From NCBI GenBank assembly GCA_947258875.1, contig CAMYKB010000020.1:1-63382 (forward strand): a stretch of 63,382 nucleotides of DNA. Direction: 5' to 3'. Positions 50,773 through 59,722 of the stretch are shown in pieces. The stretch is from an uncultured Gammaproteobacteria bacterium. Its GTDB lineage: Bacteria; Pseudomonadota; Gammaproteobacteria; CAMYKB01. Under the pieces are notes generated by a model, which saw only the letters and a program-made list of their open reading frames with translations, was not told where the DNA came from and did no database searches. The translations under genes were made by a program, and so were the position numbers. Position 1 is the first letter of the stretch; each line of letters begins with the position of its first letter.

Positions 50773-51515
50773 GCGTGATGGTCCTCGCGTCTTCTATGCC
50801 GTGCAACATCAAGGAACACTTCTTCAAGATTGGCGCGGCCATATTGGGTGATCAGTTGTTGCGGTGTGCCGCGGTCGACAATTTTCCCGGTGCGCATGAT
50901 GAGCACGTCATCGCAGAGGCGTTCAACTTCGGGCATGTTGTGAGAGGCGAGCAAAATAGTAGCGCCGGTTTGTTTTTGATAGTCCTGTAATTTGCTGCGG
51001 ATGCGGTCGGCGGTGTCGGGGTCGAGCGATGCTGTGGGTTCGTCCAGCAACAGCACTTCGGGTTTATTCAACAGGGCCTTGGCCAGCGCCACACGTGTTT
51101 TTTGTCCCGAGGACATATTGCGGTAGGGGCGGTCGATAAAACGGGCAAGCTCCATTTGTTCGGTAAGTTCAGCGATGCGCTGTTTCAGGTGCTTCACAGC
51201 ATACAGGCGGCCATAGACCTTAAGGTTCTGGCGCACGCTTAAGCGTTGCGGCAGGTCAACATAGGGAGAGGAATAATTCATGCGTGGCAGGGCGTCATAG
51301 CGATGCTGCAGCATGTTGACACCCATTACGGTAATGGTACCGGAAGTGGGTGTCAGCAACCCCAGCAGCATTGCCAGTGTAGTGGTCTTGCCGGCGCCGT
51401 TGGCGCCGAGCAGCGCACAGGTGCTACCAGTTTTGACATCAAAACTTATGTCATCGACTGCACACAGTTTGTCGTAACACTTGCGTAGTCGTTCGGCGCG
51501 TATCGCGGTGTCCAT
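50769..51515 (-). CDS. ABC transporter ATP-binding protein
   Basis: 248 residues. Walker A GANGAGKTTTLAML near 37, signature MSSGQKTRVALAKALL, Walker B LLLDEPTASLDPD and H-loop ASHNM are intact. It is of the CcmA/NatA-like subfamily that pairs with ABC-2 permeases. First gene of the two-gene unit. Confidence 0.92.
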   Translation of the reverse strand: MDTAIRAERLRKCYDKLCAVDDISFDVKTGSTCALLGANGAGKTTTLAMLLGLLTPTSGTITVMGVNMLQHRYDALPRMNYSSPYVDLPQRLSVRQNLKVYGRLYAVKHLKQRIAELTEQMELARFIDRPYRNMSSGQKTRVALAKALLNKPEVLLLDEPTASLDPDTADRIRSKLQDYQKQTGATILLASHNMPEVERLCDDVLIMRTGKIVDRGTPQQLITQYGRANLEEVFLDVARHRRREDHHA

Positions 51516-51569
51516 TGATATGTTGTGGGTGGCTGGTGAACCGCTAATAGAGGACCCTTAACTGCAATT

Positions 51570-51929
51570 TCATGAGGGCCGTGGAAGTAGATAGATCATA
51601 CCGTTCTGTATTTGTACTTTCAGTGCTGTCAGATTCTGGTCGACGCAGGGCCCGGCTATACACAGACCGTTTTCGATCTGGAACAGGGCCATATGCGTGG
51701 CGCACATAATATGCGTGTCGTCTTCATCCAGGAATTGATCCGGTGACCAGTCCAGTGGGCTGCCAGTATGTGGGCAACGATTGATATAGGCATAGGCCTG
51801 CTCGCCCTTGCGAACAACAAATATGTCATCTTCAATGTCCTCGAGTGCGATCCCCCTGGTGCCGGGGTCGTTTAGCTCATCGAGTGAACAGAGTGCGATC
51901 TTGTAGGTTTTTTCTGACATATTTCCCAT
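51570..51929 (-). CDS. Rieske [2Fe-2S] domain protein
   Basis: 119 residues. Cluster ligands: CPHTGSPLDW and CATHMALFQIENG, i.e. C-x-H and C-x-x-H, with an extended loop QFLDEDDTH between. The N-terminus LCSLDELNDPGTRGIAL fits small ferredoxin components similar to NirD or dioxygenase ferredoxins. No partner reductase or oxygenase is adjacent, so the electron partner is unknown. ATG 51920 is an alternative start. Confidence 0.88.
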   Translation of the reverse strand: MGNMSEKTYKIALCSLDELNDPGTRGIALEDIEDDIFVVRKGEQAYAYINRCPHTGSPLDWSPDQFLDEDDTHIMCATHMALFQIENGLCIAGPCVDQNLTALKVQIQNGMIYLLPRPS

Positions 51930-52025
51930 TTATCCATCCCAATTTTCCATTCAGCCCTTGTTTGCTGGCATTGTGTAAGGCACATACCCTAACATAATAA
52001 ACAGGATATGTAGGGAGATGCATGG

Positions 52026-52454
52026 ATGATCAAGCGAAGGTTTTTTGCGACACCCCAAGAAGCTGAGCAGGCATTTTATAGCGCCTTCGAACATGGCGAT
52101 ATTGACGCCATGATGGCGGTATGGGCAGATGATGATGACGTCGTCTGTATCCATCCGGGCGGTCGGCGTATTACGGGGCGTTCATCAGTGCGCCGCAGCT
52201 GGCGTGATATTTTTGCCACCGAGCAAAAACTGGCTGTCAAAGTCGAAGATAATCATGTCACGTATGATAAGCAGCTGGCGATTCACATGCTTAAGGAAAA
52301 TATTGCTATCGATGGACAGTTGCGAGGCGTGTTGCTGGCAACCAATATCTATCGGCTAGTCGATGGTGGCTGGCGCATGTTGTTGCATCATGCCTCAGCT
52401 GATGGTGAGAGTGTTCCCGAAGCAGACGTTGTGATATCGGAAACCCTGCACTGA
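52026..52454 (+). CDS. NTF2-like (SnoaL/DUF4440-type) protein
   Basis: 142 residues with an NTF2-like fold pattern: EAEQAFYSAFEHGDIDAMMAVW, a cone-shaped fold helix-strand start, DDVVCIHPGGRRITGRSSVR, and strands ending WRMLLHHAS. Such proteins range from enzymes to small binding proteins; no catalytic residue set can be assigned. AGGGAG precedes the ATG. It ends 12 bases from the antiporter operon, tail to tail. Confidence 0.82.
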   Translation: MIKRRFFATPQEAEQAFYSAFEHGDIDAMMAVWADDDDVVCIHPGGRRITGRSSVRRSWRDIFATEQKLAVKVEDNHVTYDKQLAIHMLKENIAIDGQLRGVLLATNIYRLVDGGWRMLLHHASADGESVPEADVVISETLH

Positions 52455-52466
52455 CCAGAGAGTTGT

Positions 52467-54149
52467 TTAGATATAGTAAAAGATCAGGTAAGCGCCCAGC
52501 AGTATCGCGATCCATAAAACCATGCTGCCGGTCGGCCAGCTGCGCGACAGCGCACCTTGCGGCCCATGATGGCGGAACAGGTTAGCGATCAGACGCTTGA
52601 GGCGTGCACGCGCGCGTCTTTCCAGGTCGTTGCGGGCATCACTGGTCTTGCCGGTGAATTCACGCAGCAGAATGGCGCCGAAGCGCCGGTAGAACCAGTC
52701 GAAATCCAGGCTCAGGGTAAGCGTACGTTTCATCTGTGGCAACATCACGAAGAACGCCAGGCCCGCAAACAGTAATAGCTGGAATTGGGCGACGAGATGT
52801 GCACCGGTGTACGGTTGGTAGTTCACAGGGAAAGGCAGTAGTGCGTAAAGTGGTTGTGGATAGACACCTATCGCGATACACAGGAAGGTAAAGAGCCACA
52901 TGGCGATGCGCATATTCCAGGGCGGATCATCCGGGCGTAGTCCGGAATCTTTCTGAAAAAACACGAACCACGGAAATTTGATGCCGGCATGCAGGAACAC
53001 ACCAGCGGATGCCGCAGTAATTATAAACCAGACTAGCGCCAGATGCTGATCGGCCGCGGCCTGGCCGATCATCGATTTGGTAACAAAACCAGATGTAAAC
53101 GGAAAAGAGGAAATCGCCAGAGCGCCGACGATACCGCAAAGCGCGGTGATCGGCATGCTTTGGAAAAGCCCGCCAAGGTCAGTGCATTTGCGCTTGCCAG
53201 TCATGTATAACACGCTGCCCGCTGACATGAGCAATAACGCCTTGTAGATGATATGTGCGAAGGCATGGCCTGCCGCACCGTTGAGGGCCATCTCGGTGCC
53301 GATGCCGATACCCGCTACCATGAAGCCAACCTGGTTAACAATACTGTAGGCGAGGATGCGGCGCATGTCGTTTTCCAGCAGCGCATAGATAATCCCGTAC
53401 ATCATCATGTACAGCCCAACATAGACGAGTATCTCGGCGCCGGGGAACCCAACCAACAAGGTATAGACTGCGGTCTTTGTCGTGAATGCCGATAAAAAAA
53501 CCATGCCACCAGGGCTGGCTTCGGGATAGGCATCGGCGATCCACGCGGATAAGGGGGGTGCGCCGGCATTGATGAGGAAACCAATCAGCATCAGCCAGGT
53601 GCCTATGCTGTCAGGTTGCATGGCCTGGAATGCAATAGAGGAGGTGGCGTGGATGTGTGCAACGATGCCGATCATCAATACCACGCCGCCAAACAGGTGC
53701 ACCATCAGGTAACGCATACTGGCCCGATAGGATGCCCTGCTGCCCGCAGCCCACAATACCGCAGTTGAACCCAGCGCCATCAGTTCCCAGAAGATAAACA
53801 CGCTGATGAGGTCACCTGCAAAGGTAACGCCGATAGCGCTGCCGGCATAGGCATAGGCTGCAGCCAGTTCGGTGGTAGAGGATTGGCGCAGGGCAAACAC
53901 GCCGCCAGCGAAGGCCATGACACTGAATACTGTGGCGAATAATCGACCCGCGCGGCTGCTATCGAGGGGTTGTAGTTCATACTCCAGAAACGGCAGGCTG
54001 AGATTGCTGCCATCGGGAACCAGCCACACCACCAACAAACATAGTAGCGGCGCAGCGACAACCAGTGCGTCGCGCAGGCGGCCGCGCAACAGAGGCAGCA
54101 GACACGCGGCTGCGATCAGGATCAAGCCTGGTGGCAGGCTACTCGTCAT
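52467..54149 (-). CDS. Mrp-type antiporter D-like subunit with C-terminal extension
   Basis: 560 residues, about 14 membrane helices of the proton-pumping NADH dehydrogenase/Mrp D family (FIFWELMALGSTAVLWAA with the conserved helix-5 Glu; GAPPLSAWIADAYPEASPGG; LLENDMRRILAYSIVNQVGF). After the core there is a long basic amphipathic tail (RNDLERRARARLKRLIANLF) and a final membrane segment. This recalls the lateral helix of NuoL or MrpA; it is inference. It is the last gene of the operon and overlaps the 81-residue protein gene. Confidence 0.88.
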   Translation of the reverse strand: MTSSLPPGLILIAAACLLPLLRGRLRDALVVAAPLLCLLVVWLVPDGSNLSLPFLEYELQPLDSSRAGRLFATVFSVMAFAGGVFALRQSSTTELAAAYAYAGSAIGVTFAGDLISVFIFWELMALGSTAVLWAAGSRASYRASMRYLMVHLFGGVVLMIGIVAHIHATSSIAFQAMQPDSIGTWLMLIGFLINAGAPPLSAWIADAYPEASPGGMVFLSAFTTKTAVYTLLVGFPGAEILVYVGLYMMMYGIIYALLENDMRRILAYSIVNQVGFMVAGIGIGTEMALNGAAGHAFAHIIYKALLLMSAGSVLYMTGKRKCTDLGGLFQSMPITALCGIVGALAISSFPFTSGFVTKSMIGQAAADQHLALVWFIITAASAGVFLHAGIKFPWFVFFQKDSGLRPDDPPWNMRIAMWLFTFLCIAIGVYPQPLYALLPFPVNYQPYTGAHLVAQFQLLLFAGLAFFVMLPQMKRTLTLSLDFDWFYRRFGAILLREFTGKTSDARNDLERRARARLKRLIANLFRHHGPQGALSRSWPTGSMVLWIAILLGAYLIFYYI

Positions 54150-54384
54150 AGTAGCTATCCTTGCGCTTGAGGAAAATCCCGAGCACCTTGGCTATCACTA
54201 CCATGGCGACGCAGGTGATAAATCCATACCAGGCATAGAAGCCAAAGCCGGCCTCAATACCGAAATAATCGTGTTGGTGGATGAAAAAATTAGCTACCAG
54301 GGTGAGTGCAAGTATCACAATTAATACTGCCCATAACAGACGAATGGTTTTGGGTCTCACCAGCCAGTGCTGTTGTGGCTTCAT
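54139..54384 (-). CDS. Small membrane protein in the antiporter operon
   Basis: 81 residues from ATG 54384, which overlaps the upstream D-like gene stop (ATGA); the frame opens at 54459 but that part is not membrane-like. Two membrane helices are visible (IRLLWAVLIVILALTLVANF and FYAWYGFITCVAMVVIAKVL) around a HQHDYFGIEAG loop, and a charged tail KRKDSYYDE. I do not recognise the family. Tight coupling on both sides suggests a subunit or assembly factor. Confidence 0.8.
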   Translation of the reverse strand: MKPQQHWLVRPKTIRLLWAVLIVILALTLVANFFIHQHDYFGIEAGFGFYAWYGFITCVAMVVIAKVLGIFLKRKDSYYDE

Positions 54385-55844
54385 GCGCCAACTCCTGCCA
54401 GTTGTTGTGCCAGGGCTAATGGAATTTGCGGAAACAGAAACATCAGCAGGGTCAGGCACGCAGTGATGAGTAGCGCTATCACCATGGGTAACGGGGATTC
54501 ACCGTGAGTGTTGGCTGCATCCGAGGTCTTGAAAAACGCTGCATAGATAATTGGAATGAAATAGGCTGCGTTCAAGAGTGTACTGATAATTATGATACCA
54601 ATGGCAAACCATTGCTGTGCATCAACAGCGCCCAACAAAAGATACCATTTACTAATAAAGCCCGCTGCCGGAGGTACACCTATCATCGACAGGCTGCCGA
54701 TAGCAAAGGCGCCCATGGTCCACGGCATACGGTAGCCGATACCGTTTAACTGGCTGACCATGGTTTTCCCGGAAGCGGTATAGATTGAGCCGGCAGCGAA
54801 GAATAGGGTGATCTTGCCAAAGGCATGCGCCACGATGTGCAGGGCGGCGGCGGCGACAGACAACGGTGCCAGGATAGCGGTCGCCAGTACCACATAGGCG
54901 AGTTGACTGACGGTGGAATAAGCGAGACGTCGTTTAAGGTTGTCCTGCCGTAGCGCTATCACTGACGCCACAATGATGGTGAAAGCGGCGGCATACAAGA
55001 GCCATTGGGCACTGGATTCGCTGCGTAGCAAATCCAGGCCAAAAATATAGACGATGACTTTCACAACTGTAAACACACCTGCTTTTACCACGGCGACCGC
55101 ATGTAATAATGCGCTGACCGGGGTGGGTGCAACCATCGCAGCCGGCAGCCAGCGATGGATAGGCATCAACGCGGCCTTACCGATGCCGTACATATATAAC
55201 AACAACATGATACCAACAGCCGGACCTTGCAGTTTGCCGTTGAGGAGACCGCCGGGTGTAAACTCAGTGCTGCCAGTGACCTGCCAGGTCCAGATGATGG
55301 CGACCAGTAACAAGGCTATCGAGGTGCTAATCAGTATGCCGAGATAAACACGTCCCGACTTCATGGCGTTTTCGCTGCCGCTGTGTGTCACCAGAGGGTA
55401 GGTCGATAGCGTGAGTGCCTCATAAAATATGAATAGTGTCAGTAGATTGCCGGCGAAGGCGATCCCCATCACGCTGGCAATTGCGATCGCAAAACAGATA
55501 TAGAAGCGCGTCTGGTTTTTTTCGTTATTGCCACGCATGTAACCAATCGAATACAACGAATTGACAGGCCACAACAAGGCCGCCACGCTGGCGAACATCA
55601 TGCCCAGGGGCTCTACCTGAAAGCGGATGCTTAGGCCGGGCAACATCTCGATCCAGTTCAGGATGGGTTGCTGTCCATTCAGGACAGCGGGTAACAAACT
55701 ACTGACCGTGAGCAATAACGCCAGCGAAGCCAGCAGGGTCACGGCTTCGCGCAGATTTGGGTGTTTGCCCGTGAGGGCGATCAACACGCCAGCCAGCAGG
55801 GGGATGGTAATTGCCAGCAAAATGGCAGTCTGCGCTGTGATCAT
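54381..55844 (-). CDS. Mrp-type antiporter D-like (NuoL-like) subunit
   Basis: 487 residues, about 14 helices. Conserved sites: LLTLFIFYEALTLSTYPLV (helix-5 Glu), MPIHRWLPAAMVAPTPVSAL, and LLHAVAVVKAGVFTVV (Lys-containing helix); NLKRRLAYSTVSQLAYV. The HAVAVVKAGV segment resembles the NuoL/MrpA branch, so this protein may replace the missing MrpA antiporter module. It overlaps the 492-residue D gene start (ATGA-type). Confidence 0.88.
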   Translation of the reverse strand: MITAQTAILLAITIPLLAGVLIALTGKHPNLREAVTLLASLALLLTVSSLLPAVLNGQQPILNWIEMLPGLSIRFQVEPLGMMFASVAALLWPVNSLYSIGYMRGNNEKNQTRFYICFAIAIASVMGIAFAGNLLTLFIFYEALTLSTYPLVTHSGSENAMKSGRVYLGILISTSIALLLVAIIWTWQVTGSTEFTPGGLLNGKLQGPAVGIMLLLYMYGIGKAALMPIHRWLPAAMVAPTPVSALLHAVAVVKAGVFTVVKVIVYIFGLDLLRSESSAQWLLYAAAFTIIVASVIALRQDNLKRRLAYSTVSQLAYVVLATAILAPLSVAAAALHIVAHAFGKITLFFAAGSIYTASGKTMVSQLNGIGYRMPWTMGAFAIGSLSMIGVPPAAGFISKWYLLLGAVDAQQWFAIGIIIISTLLNAAYFIPIIYAAFFKTSDAANTHGESPLPMVIALLITACLTLLMFLFPQIPLALAQQLAGVGA

Positions 55845-57319
55845 AGACCGCCGCCCCAGAGGCGCAATACAGCAAGTTTCGCGGTGCTGGTACTGAGTGA
55901 GCTGTCGATGCCGAAGTAGTAGCTGGCACCAATCAACAGCCAGGTGGGTAACAGTAATGACAGGGGCGCTTCTTTGATACCACTATTTTCGTCTGTTGCG
56001 GCGTGGAAATAAGCGACCTCGATGACGCGCCAGATATAAATTACGGCAAGCAGGGAAGTGAACACAATAAGCATTACAACCGGCCACCAGCCCTTTTCCA
56101 GGGCCGCCAGTATTAAATACCATTTGCTGATAAAACCGACGCTCGTGGGTACACCGATGAGGCTTAAGCCACCTGCAACGAACGCGGCCATCGTCCACGG
56201 CATGCGTTTAGCGATTCCGGCAAGCTTGTCCAGTTCGACTGAACCGACACGGTACATGATGGCGCCGAGTGCCAGAAACAACCCGCCTTTCATCAACGCA
56301 TGATTAAAGATGTGCAGGATGCTGCCGGTGAGACCTGTTGCAGAGGCCATGCTGATCCCTAATGTCATGTAACCGATTTGCGCTACGCTGGAATAAGCCA
56401 GCAGGCGTTTCACATTAGTTTGGAAGATCGCCACCATGGACATCGCCAACAAAGCAACCACAGACAAAGGTAATAAAATCAGGTCAAGACGCATCTGTCC
56501 GAAGGTGAAATCGACGCCTTGTACCGTGAACATGAAACGCAGCGCAACATAGAGTGCGACCTTGGTCGCTGTTGCGGCCAATAGCGCGGTAGCCGCGGAC
56601 GGTGCATAGGCGTAAGCATTGGGTAGCCACAGGTGCAGCGGCAGCAGTGCGATTTTGAGGCTAAGACCGACAGTCAGAAAGGCGGCGGCGGCACGTATGG
56701 TGCGCGTATCGGACACCGCGGGCAGGCGTTGCGCGAGGTCGGCCATGTTGAGGGTGCCGGTCATCATGTACATCAGGCCGATGCCGATGAGTATGAAGGT
56801 GGCGCCGATGGTGCCCATCACCAGGTACTGGAAAGAGGCCGTCAGCGCGCGCCGATCTTTGCCCATGGCGATCATTGCATAAGTTGATAACGACGAGATT
56901 TCCAGAAACACGAACACGTTAAAGGCGTCGCCGGTAGCGGTGATGCCCAACAGGCCGGTGATACAGAGCATCCAGGCCGAATAAAATAATGGGATTGTAT
57001 CCTCAGCGATCTCGTGTTCGACGCTCAGACGCGCATAACTGGTAACGACCGCTGCGATGCCGCTGACGATCAGTAGCACCAGGGTGTTGGCTTCATCGAG
57101 TCGGTATTCGATGCCCCAGGGGGCTGCCCAGCCACCGATTTCATATGAAATTACACCGTTAGACAGCACTTCATGCAGCAGCACGCCCGCAATGACAAGA
57201 ATGATCCAGCAGGTAAGTGCTGCGATGCTCCAGACGAGGCGCGGCGACCTGAATAATACGCAAAGCGGTGCAACCAATAGAGGGATGACGACTTGCAATA
57301 TGGGCAGGTGGTTGATCAT
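55841..57319 (-). CDS. mnhD: Mrp-type antiporter subunit D
   Basis: 492 residues, about 14 helices and the best MnhD match of the three: FNVFVFLEISSLSTYAMIAMG (helix-5 Glu), LPLHLWLPNAYAYAPSAATAL, and NVKRLLAYSSVAQIGYMTLG. It follows mnhC with a four-base overlap. MnhD is one of the two antiporter-like proton channels of Mrp complexes. Confidence 0.9.
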   Translation of the reverse strand: MINHLPILQVVIPLLVAPLCVLFRSPRLVWSIAALTCWIILVIAGVLLHEVLSNGVISYEIGGWAAPWGIEYRLDEANTLVLLIVSGIAAVVTSYARLSVEHEIAEDTIPLFYSAWMLCITGLLGITATGDAFNVFVFLEISSLSTYAMIAMGKDRRALTASFQYLVMGTIGATFILIGIGLMYMMTGTLNMADLAQRLPAVSDTRTIRAAAAFLTVGLSLKIALLPLHLWLPNAYAYAPSAATALLAATATKVALYVALRFMFTVQGVDFTFGQMRLDLILLPLSVVALLAMSMVAIFQTNVKRLLAYSSVAQIGYMTLGISMASATGLTGSILHIFNHALMKGGLFLALGAIMYRVGSVELDKLAGIAKRMPWTMAAFVAGGLSLIGVPTSVGFISKWYLILAALEKGWWPVVMLIVFTSLLAVIYIWRVIEVAYFHAATDENSGIKEAPLSLLLPTWLLIGASYYFGIDSSLSTSTAKLAVLRLWGGGL

Positions 57320-57672
57320 TCTGCGTCTTCATCCTGCTGGTGTATCTCGTCCTCGTTGACCGTGTTGTAGGTCTCGTGTATGCGTACGACGATCGCGAGT
57401 CCCAGTGAGGTGGTGGCAACACCAACCACAATGGCAGTGAGAATTAATACATGTGGCAGTGGGTTTGAGAATCGAGTAATACCTTCGGCCAGGATAGGTG
57501 CCGTACCACCGCTGACCTTGCCCATGGAGATGAAAAGGATAAAAACCGAGGTCTGAAAAATGTTCAGCCCGATAATTTTTTTAACCAGATTTCCGCAGGA
57601 GATCACGATATAAAAGCCCGCCATCATCAGCAGGATCACGATCCAGTAGTTGTATAGGCCGAGCAAATCCAT
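57316..57672 (-). CDS. mnhC: Mrp-type antiporter subunit C (NuoK-like)
   Basis: 118 residues with three helices. FYIVISCGNLVKKIIGLNIFQTSV, then LPHVLILTAIVVGVATTSLGLA, the MnhC/NuoK pattern. The charged tail ends EIHQQDEDAE. It starts after mnhB by six bases and ends on mnhD. Confidence 0.93.
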   Translation of the reverse strand: MDLLGLYNYWIVILLMMAGFYIVISCGNLVKKIIGLNIFQTSVFILFISMGKVSGGTAPILAEGITRFSNPLPHVLILTAIVVGVATTSLGLAIVVRIHETYNTVNEDEIHQQDEDAE

Positions 57673-57678
57673 GCGTCG

Positions 57679-58101
57679 TTATTTTCTACCGGCAAACATA
57701 TAAAAAACCATAATCATCACGGCGGCGACGGTGATGCCGACACCCAGCTCGACCAGCAGGATGCCCAGGTGCTGGCCTGCCAGCGGGTTGCTGCCCAGCA
57801 CGTTGTAGTCGAGATAATTGCCCCCCAGTAAAAGTCCGGCGATACCGGTACCAGCATAGAGCAATACTCCTAATGCGACGAATACCCGAATACGTTGCGG
57901 TGGCAACACGCGTTGCGTCTTCTTCAGACCATAAACCAGGGCGTATAGAATGATGCCGGCGGCGAAGATGACACCGGCCTGAAAACCGCCGCCCGGTCCG
58001 TAATCACCGTGAAACTGTACGTACAGGGCAAACAACAGTATCGGCGGCAGCAGGAGATCGGTGATCACGCGCAGCACAGGATTACGTTTCATGCTCATCA
58101 T
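57679..58101 (-). CDS. mnhB: Mrp-type antiporter subunit B
   Basis: 140 residues with the MnhB domain: LLPPILLFALYVQFHGDYGPGGGFQAGVIFA by pieces (GPGGGFQAG is the diagnostic loop), four membrane helices. Overlaps the upstream DUF4040-type gene by 20 bases. Alternative Met at 58092 possible. Confidence 0.93.
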   Translation of the reverse strand: MMSMKRNPVLRVITDLLLPPILLFALYVQFHGDYGPGGGFQAGVIFAAGIILYALVYGLKKTQRVLPPQRIRVFVALGVLLYAGTGIAGLLLGGNYLDYNVLGSNPLAGQHLGILLVELGVGITVAAVMIMVFYMFAGRK

Positions 58102-58600
58102 CCTGTTTGTCTTTACGAGAGCGCCCCAACAAGAGCATTACACCGATGGCTGCAGTAAACACCACGGTAACCTCGCCCAGCGTGTCATAGCCACGATAAC
58201 TCGCGAGCACGGATGTCACGATATTGGGTGGCCCGACTTCCTGCGCTGACTGTTCGATATAACGGGGGGCGACATGCTGATGTACAGGCGCCGCAGGGTC
58301 GCCGAAGCGCGGCATATCGAGTGTTGCGTAAATCAATGCCGCGCCGGTCAGTGTGACCACGCCCAGTGGCAACCAGCGTGTGTGATGGCTTTCCTGTGAA
58401 TGCCGGCCGACCAGTGCCAAAGTGCTGAGAAACAACACGGTGGTGATGCCTGCGCCGACAGCGGCTTCGGTAAACGCAACATCCACGGCGTCCAGTGTCA
58501 GGAAAAAACTGGCGCTCAACAGGCTGTATATACTCGTCAGCATTACCGCCGCAAACAGGCTGCGCAGTCGTACGATGGCGATGGCCGAGACGGCCATCAA
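58082..58600 (-). CDS. DUF4040 (MbhD-like)/MnhA C-terminal-type subunit
   Basis: 172 residues from the first conventional start (TTG 58600; ATG 58597 next). LTLDAVDVAFTEAAVGAGIT is the DUF4040/MbhD signature, and the second half (ASYRGYDTLGEVTVVFTAAI) is the MbhE/MnhB-N type. Together these are the C-terminal part of MrpA. The first membrane helix is cut in half by this start: the frame continues upstream as NTLIDIFLLALMAVS to an ATA at 58633 that overlaps the mnhG stop (ATAA) and has GAGG seven bases before it. The real start is probably ATA 58633 (183 residues). Confidence 0.88.
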   Translation of the reverse strand: MMAVSAIAIVRLRSLFAAVMLTSIYSLLSASFFLTLDAVDVAFTEAAVGAGITTVLFLSTLALVGRHSQESHHTRWLPLGVVTLTGAALIYATLDMPRFGDPAAPVHQHVAPRYIEQSAQEVGPPNIVTSVLASYRGYDTLGEVTVVFTAAIGVMLLLGRSRKDKQDDEHET

Positions 58601-58629
58601 TGCCAGCAGGAAGATGTCGATGAGTGTGT

Positions 58630-58956
58630 TTATGGTGCTACCTCGTCCGTGTCCGCCGCGACGTCGGGTTTCATGCCACCATGCAAGGCAGCACGCGCCA
58701 GCGCGTGCATGGCCGTGGGTCCGGTAAGAAACAGGAACAGTAATATCAAGATCAATTTGAGGGTCACCAGTGTCAGGCCGGCCTGTAACATCAGCCCCAA
58801 TAACAACAATATGGTGCCGAGGCTATCAAGTACACTGGCGCCATGCACCCTGCAGAAGAAATCGGGTAGCCTGATCAGGCCGATACCGCCGGTTACACAG
58901 AACAAGCTGCCAGCCATCAGCAGTACCCAGCTCAGCAGGTCGACCAGCACCGCCAT
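58630..58956 (-). CDS. mnhG: Mrp-type antiporter subunit G
   Basis: 108 residues, three helices, MnhG/PhaG signatures GGIGLIRLPDFFCRVHGASV and LLFLFLTGPTAMHALARAA. ATG shares a base with the mnhF stop. Tail after helix three is acidic. Confidence 0.93.
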   Translation of the reverse strand: MAVLVDLLSWVLLMAGSLFCVTGGIGLIRLPDFFCRVHGASVLDSLGTILLLLGLMLQAGLTLVTLKLILILLFLFLTGPTAMHALARAALHGGMKPDVAADTDEVAP

Positions 58957-59249
58957 CAGTTTTGTTGCTCCTCAGGGTTATCGTCTGTAGCGGTGTCTCC
59001 GAGGCTGCCGAACTGGAAGAATTTCAGCACTGCCAGGGTGCCGATGAAGTTGATCAGGGCATACAACATGGCCAGGTCCATGAAATCAGGCCGGCCGCTG
59101 AGAAAACCCAGCACCGCGATGAACAGCACCGTGGCTGTGCCGAAACTGTTTAGTGCCAGAACACGATCATAGATGCTCGGGCCTATCAGGCCGCGGAGTA
59201 GTGCCAGCGACATCACTACGAATAACGCCAGTGTCGCAATCGCGAACAT
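58956..59249 (-). CDS. mnhF: Mrp-type antiporter subunit F
   Basis: 97 residues with three helices; GPSIYDRVLALNSFGTATV is the MnhF/PhaF signature and ALINFIGTLAVLKFFQ closes the core. Overlaps mnhE stop and mnhG start by one base each, so translation is tightly coupled. Confidence 0.93.
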   Translation of the reverse strand: MFAIATLALFVVMSLALLRGLIGPSIYDRVLALNSFGTATVLFIAVLGFLSGRPDFMDLAMLYALINFIGTLAVLKFFQFGSLGDTATDDNPEEQQN

Positions 59250-59722
59250 TATTTCCGGGGCTCCAGTGCACAGACACGCCGGTCCATTTCGCCCCGCTTC
59301 AGTTGCGCGGTGGATTCATGGTTGAGTGAATGGACTTCGATTTGGTTCGCGTCGACCTGGATACTGAGTGTACCCGGAGTGAGGGTAATGGAGTTGGCGT
59401 ATACAGTGACGCCCAGTTCAGTCGCCTGACTGGCATTCACGCGCACCACATTGGGGTTAATGGGGAGGGCGGGGCTCAGAATACGCTTCGCGACGTCAAT
59501 GTTGGAGAGGAGGATCTCACGACTGAACCAGGGTAAATATTTTAGTAGGCGCAACAAAATGCCAATCGAATGCTTATCTGAATGAATAACGTCGAGGCGC
59601 AGGGCAAGGGCCACAACGCCGATACAACTGATGATGCCAAAGGTCACTAGCAATACGGTGTAGTGCCCCGACAGAACAAGCCACAGCACCATCAGTATCA
59701 AAGCCGGAATAATGATTCGCAT
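59249..59722 (-). CDS. mnhE: Mrp-type antiporter subunit E
   Basis: 157 residues, first gene of the operon. Two N-terminal helices followed by the cytosolic domain: LPWFSREILLSNIDVAKRIL and TVYANSITLTPGTLSIQVD, both diagnostic of MnhE/MrpE. The promoter should lie in 59723-59900 but no clear box was chosen. Confidence 0.93.
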   Translation of the reverse strand: MRIIIPALILMVLWLVLSGHYTVLLVTFGIISCIGVVALALRLDVIHSDKHSIGILLRLLKYLPWFSREILLSNIDVAKRILSPALPINPNVVRVNASQATELGVTVYANSITLTPGTLSIQVDANQIEVHSLNHESTAQLKRGEMDRRVCALEPRK

